A DNA stretch of 64,000 bases, from positions 3,658,001 through 3,722,000 of the forward strand of contig NC_133121.1 of the NCBI RefSeq assembly GCF_033568475.1, read 5' to 3'. Shown in pieces: positions 62,360 to 64,000 of this stretch (within the stretch, counting starts at the first letter, position 1; every line of letters starts with the position of its first letter). A program made the translations under genes and the position numbers. Below the pieces are notes generated by a model that saw only the letters and a program-made list of their open reading frames with translations, was not told the DNA's origin and made no database searches. Origin of the DNA: Henckelia pumila (taxonomy: Eukaryota > Streptophyta > Magnoliopsida > Lamiales > Gesneriaceae).

Positions 62360-63401
62360 TAACCAAACATTAAAAGGAGGAGTAATATAATTTAATCGAT
62401 GCTATAAAAAAAGATACGAATATAATATAATCGGAAATTTGATAACATGTTCTAGAATTTTTCGATAGCTTGTTAAATCAATGGACTGAAAAATTGATTT
62501 AGAATTGGCGGCAAATTCCTTTCGTAACTACGGAGCTCGTCCATTCAATCTAAGGCAGACCGGATATGCCATGCGACCTCCGAAGGCGAAGCGGAGAATA
62601 GCAGAAGAACGGCGGCGAAGAGCAGAATAACGACTAATAACAGAGGAATTACAAAGAACAGAGGCTCGCGATCAACTCTACCGCATTATCGCGTAACATT
62701 TCATTTTTCAAGTTCGTTAATATTTAGGTTATTAGAATGGAACGTTTTTTTGAGAAATATTAAGTTTCCGACGTTGAGTTCATCGCCAATCATAGTTATT
62801 ATGAATTCACCGGGATATTTTAGAATCACAAATACAAACTCAATGATTCCTTGAGTCAATCTTTAAAGAGTACTCTGATCGAACACAATAGAGACACTAT
62901 CTAATAGATCAATTAAAAAAAAGCAGAAAAAAATACGAACGAAAGACTTTTACATGTATTATAGCTTAGATTAATTTTATTCCTACTATTAGTTGTGTTA
63001 ACTGAAGATTAGTTAACGATTGTTAGTTCTAACTATAGATTAGTTGAGCAGCTAGTTTGGGCTTCTGTATATAAGCTTTCTCAGTTGACTTTTTGTTTTT
63101 GAGATGAACATATTCACATTTATGAATTTTCTCTTCCAGCCGCAAACCAAGCCAGAGCACCTTTCCCTTTTGGTGACTTATTACTACTGCATGTTGCACC
63201 AGTCAAAGTCAAGCCCAAAGAAAAATAGCTCTCATTGTCCAGAAGGGATGCCCCAAACTTTCTATATAATGAGAAAAAATCAGTTTAACGGTTGTGATTT
63301 TTTTTTTCTACTGCAGAGAAAAGGAAACCGCACAACCAGAAGAGGTACTTCTTTGAATTCATGCCTATATTTATTGCGGCAAAAGTTGGCCTAGGCCAGA
63401 A
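62275..63401 (+). repeat. Undisrupted copy of the 1.1-kb duplicated segment (hAT empty site)
   Basis: Direct-orientation match to 37973-38478 joined to 52665-53277. It has a single CCAATCAT at 62786-62793 where the other copy has the 14.2-kb hAT insertion, so it preserves the pre-insertion structure. An (ATT)n run lies at 62323-62356. Confidence 0.92.
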
Positions 63402-64000
63402 ATGGACCCAAAATGATCAGAAATGGTCCAGAGGGTCAGGTGGAACGGACGCAACATCCTAGGATCGGACGCAACGTTCGTGCCAGCTAGAATGTGTCAT
63501 TGCTTACGCACATGATGTGACGTTCGGACGCAACGTTCGTCGAACGGATGCAACGATGGAGGAACAGACGTTCCGTTCGATGTCTATAAATAGAGGTGCC
63601 GAGATTCATTTCCAGGCACACCATTCACCTCTCTTCTCTCGATTCCTTAGCCTTCCAGCTTAGATCTAGGGCATTCTAGGCGTCCCGTTGGGAATCCAAA
63701 AGTGGCATAGCGGTCCAGACGTCGTAGCGGAGCTGTGGCCTAGTTTTGAGACAATCGACAGCAAATGACTGACGACGAACGAAGGTATAGCTTTTGATTC
63801 CTAAAAATATTTAGGAGTATGCAATAGCTTAGTTAAGGATTTTAGAGCACTATAATGATATTAGTATCATTTCGCAGTGTAGTGCGGACTGTAGACGTGG
63901 ACTTAGAGCTGGTAGAGCTTGCCTAGTACTTGAGGTACGAAAGTACTGTTCGAGATATTCTGACTGAGTATGCATGTATTATGTGACTGCATGATTTATA
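63402..64000 (+). promoter_or_regulatory. Promoter-like sequence, possibly an LTR edge, running off the window
   Basis: Right after the duplicated segment ends, the composition becomes GC-balanced. CGGACGCAACGTTCG-type motifs recur at about 63448, 63466, 63514 and 63541, then a TATA box TCTATAAATAGAG at about 63590. This arrangement is common in LTR promoters, especially of Ty3/gypsy elements, but no partner LTR, primer site or coding region is in the window. Confidence 0.4.

Overview
The window is nuclear DNA of a flowering plant, most likely a eudicot and possibly an asterid. Genes carry GT-AG introns, spacers are very AT-rich, and there are Ty1/copia elements, hAT and Mutator-type DNA elements and a DYW-class PPR gene. 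The protein sequences resemble tomato and Arabidopsis families closely.

Layout, left to right. (1) 168-3927 (+): a Tm-1-like UPF0261/TIM-barrel gene lacking only its first exon, which lies outside the window. (2) 4498-12877: small DNA elements, then a tandem pair of BCS1/ASD-type AAA-ATPase genes with homologous promoters; promoter relics at 4498 and 23566 suggest the cluster was once larger. (3) 13779-15749 (-): an intronless DYW PPR gene. (4) 16784-23125: a structurally complete copia element with two identical 282-bp LTRs and a 5-bp target duplication. (5) 23602-24790: a non-autonomous element beside a scrap of the PPR gene. (6) 25220-35616: FOLT1 (plastid folate carrier, +), then DIM1B (mitochondrial rRNA dimethylase, -) and PIG-H (GPI-anchor synthesis, -). 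(7) 37973-63401: a mobile-element nest. An approximately 14.2-kb hAT element (38479-52664) with an 8-bp target duplication contains a young copia element (40625-50207) with 1860-bp LTRs. A second copy of the hAT target segment, without the insertion, is kept at 62275-63401. Between the two copies lie a decayed BTB/armadillo host gene and an old, incomplete copia element that itself holds a 959-bp hAT-type insertion. (8) 63402-64000: promoter-like sequence, perhaps an LTR edge.

The host genes form no operon-like unit. DIM1B, FOLT1 and the Tm-1-like gene are neighbours on Arabidopsis chromosome 5 (At5g66360, At5g66380, At5g66420; from memory), so the arm appears syntenic and has been expanded here by the AAA/PPR block and mobile elements. 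I see no evidence of a wholly new gene system. The most informative structures are the nested insertion with its preserved empty site, the exon-tail-containing tandem repeat in FOLT1, and the relics of an expanded AAA-PPR block.
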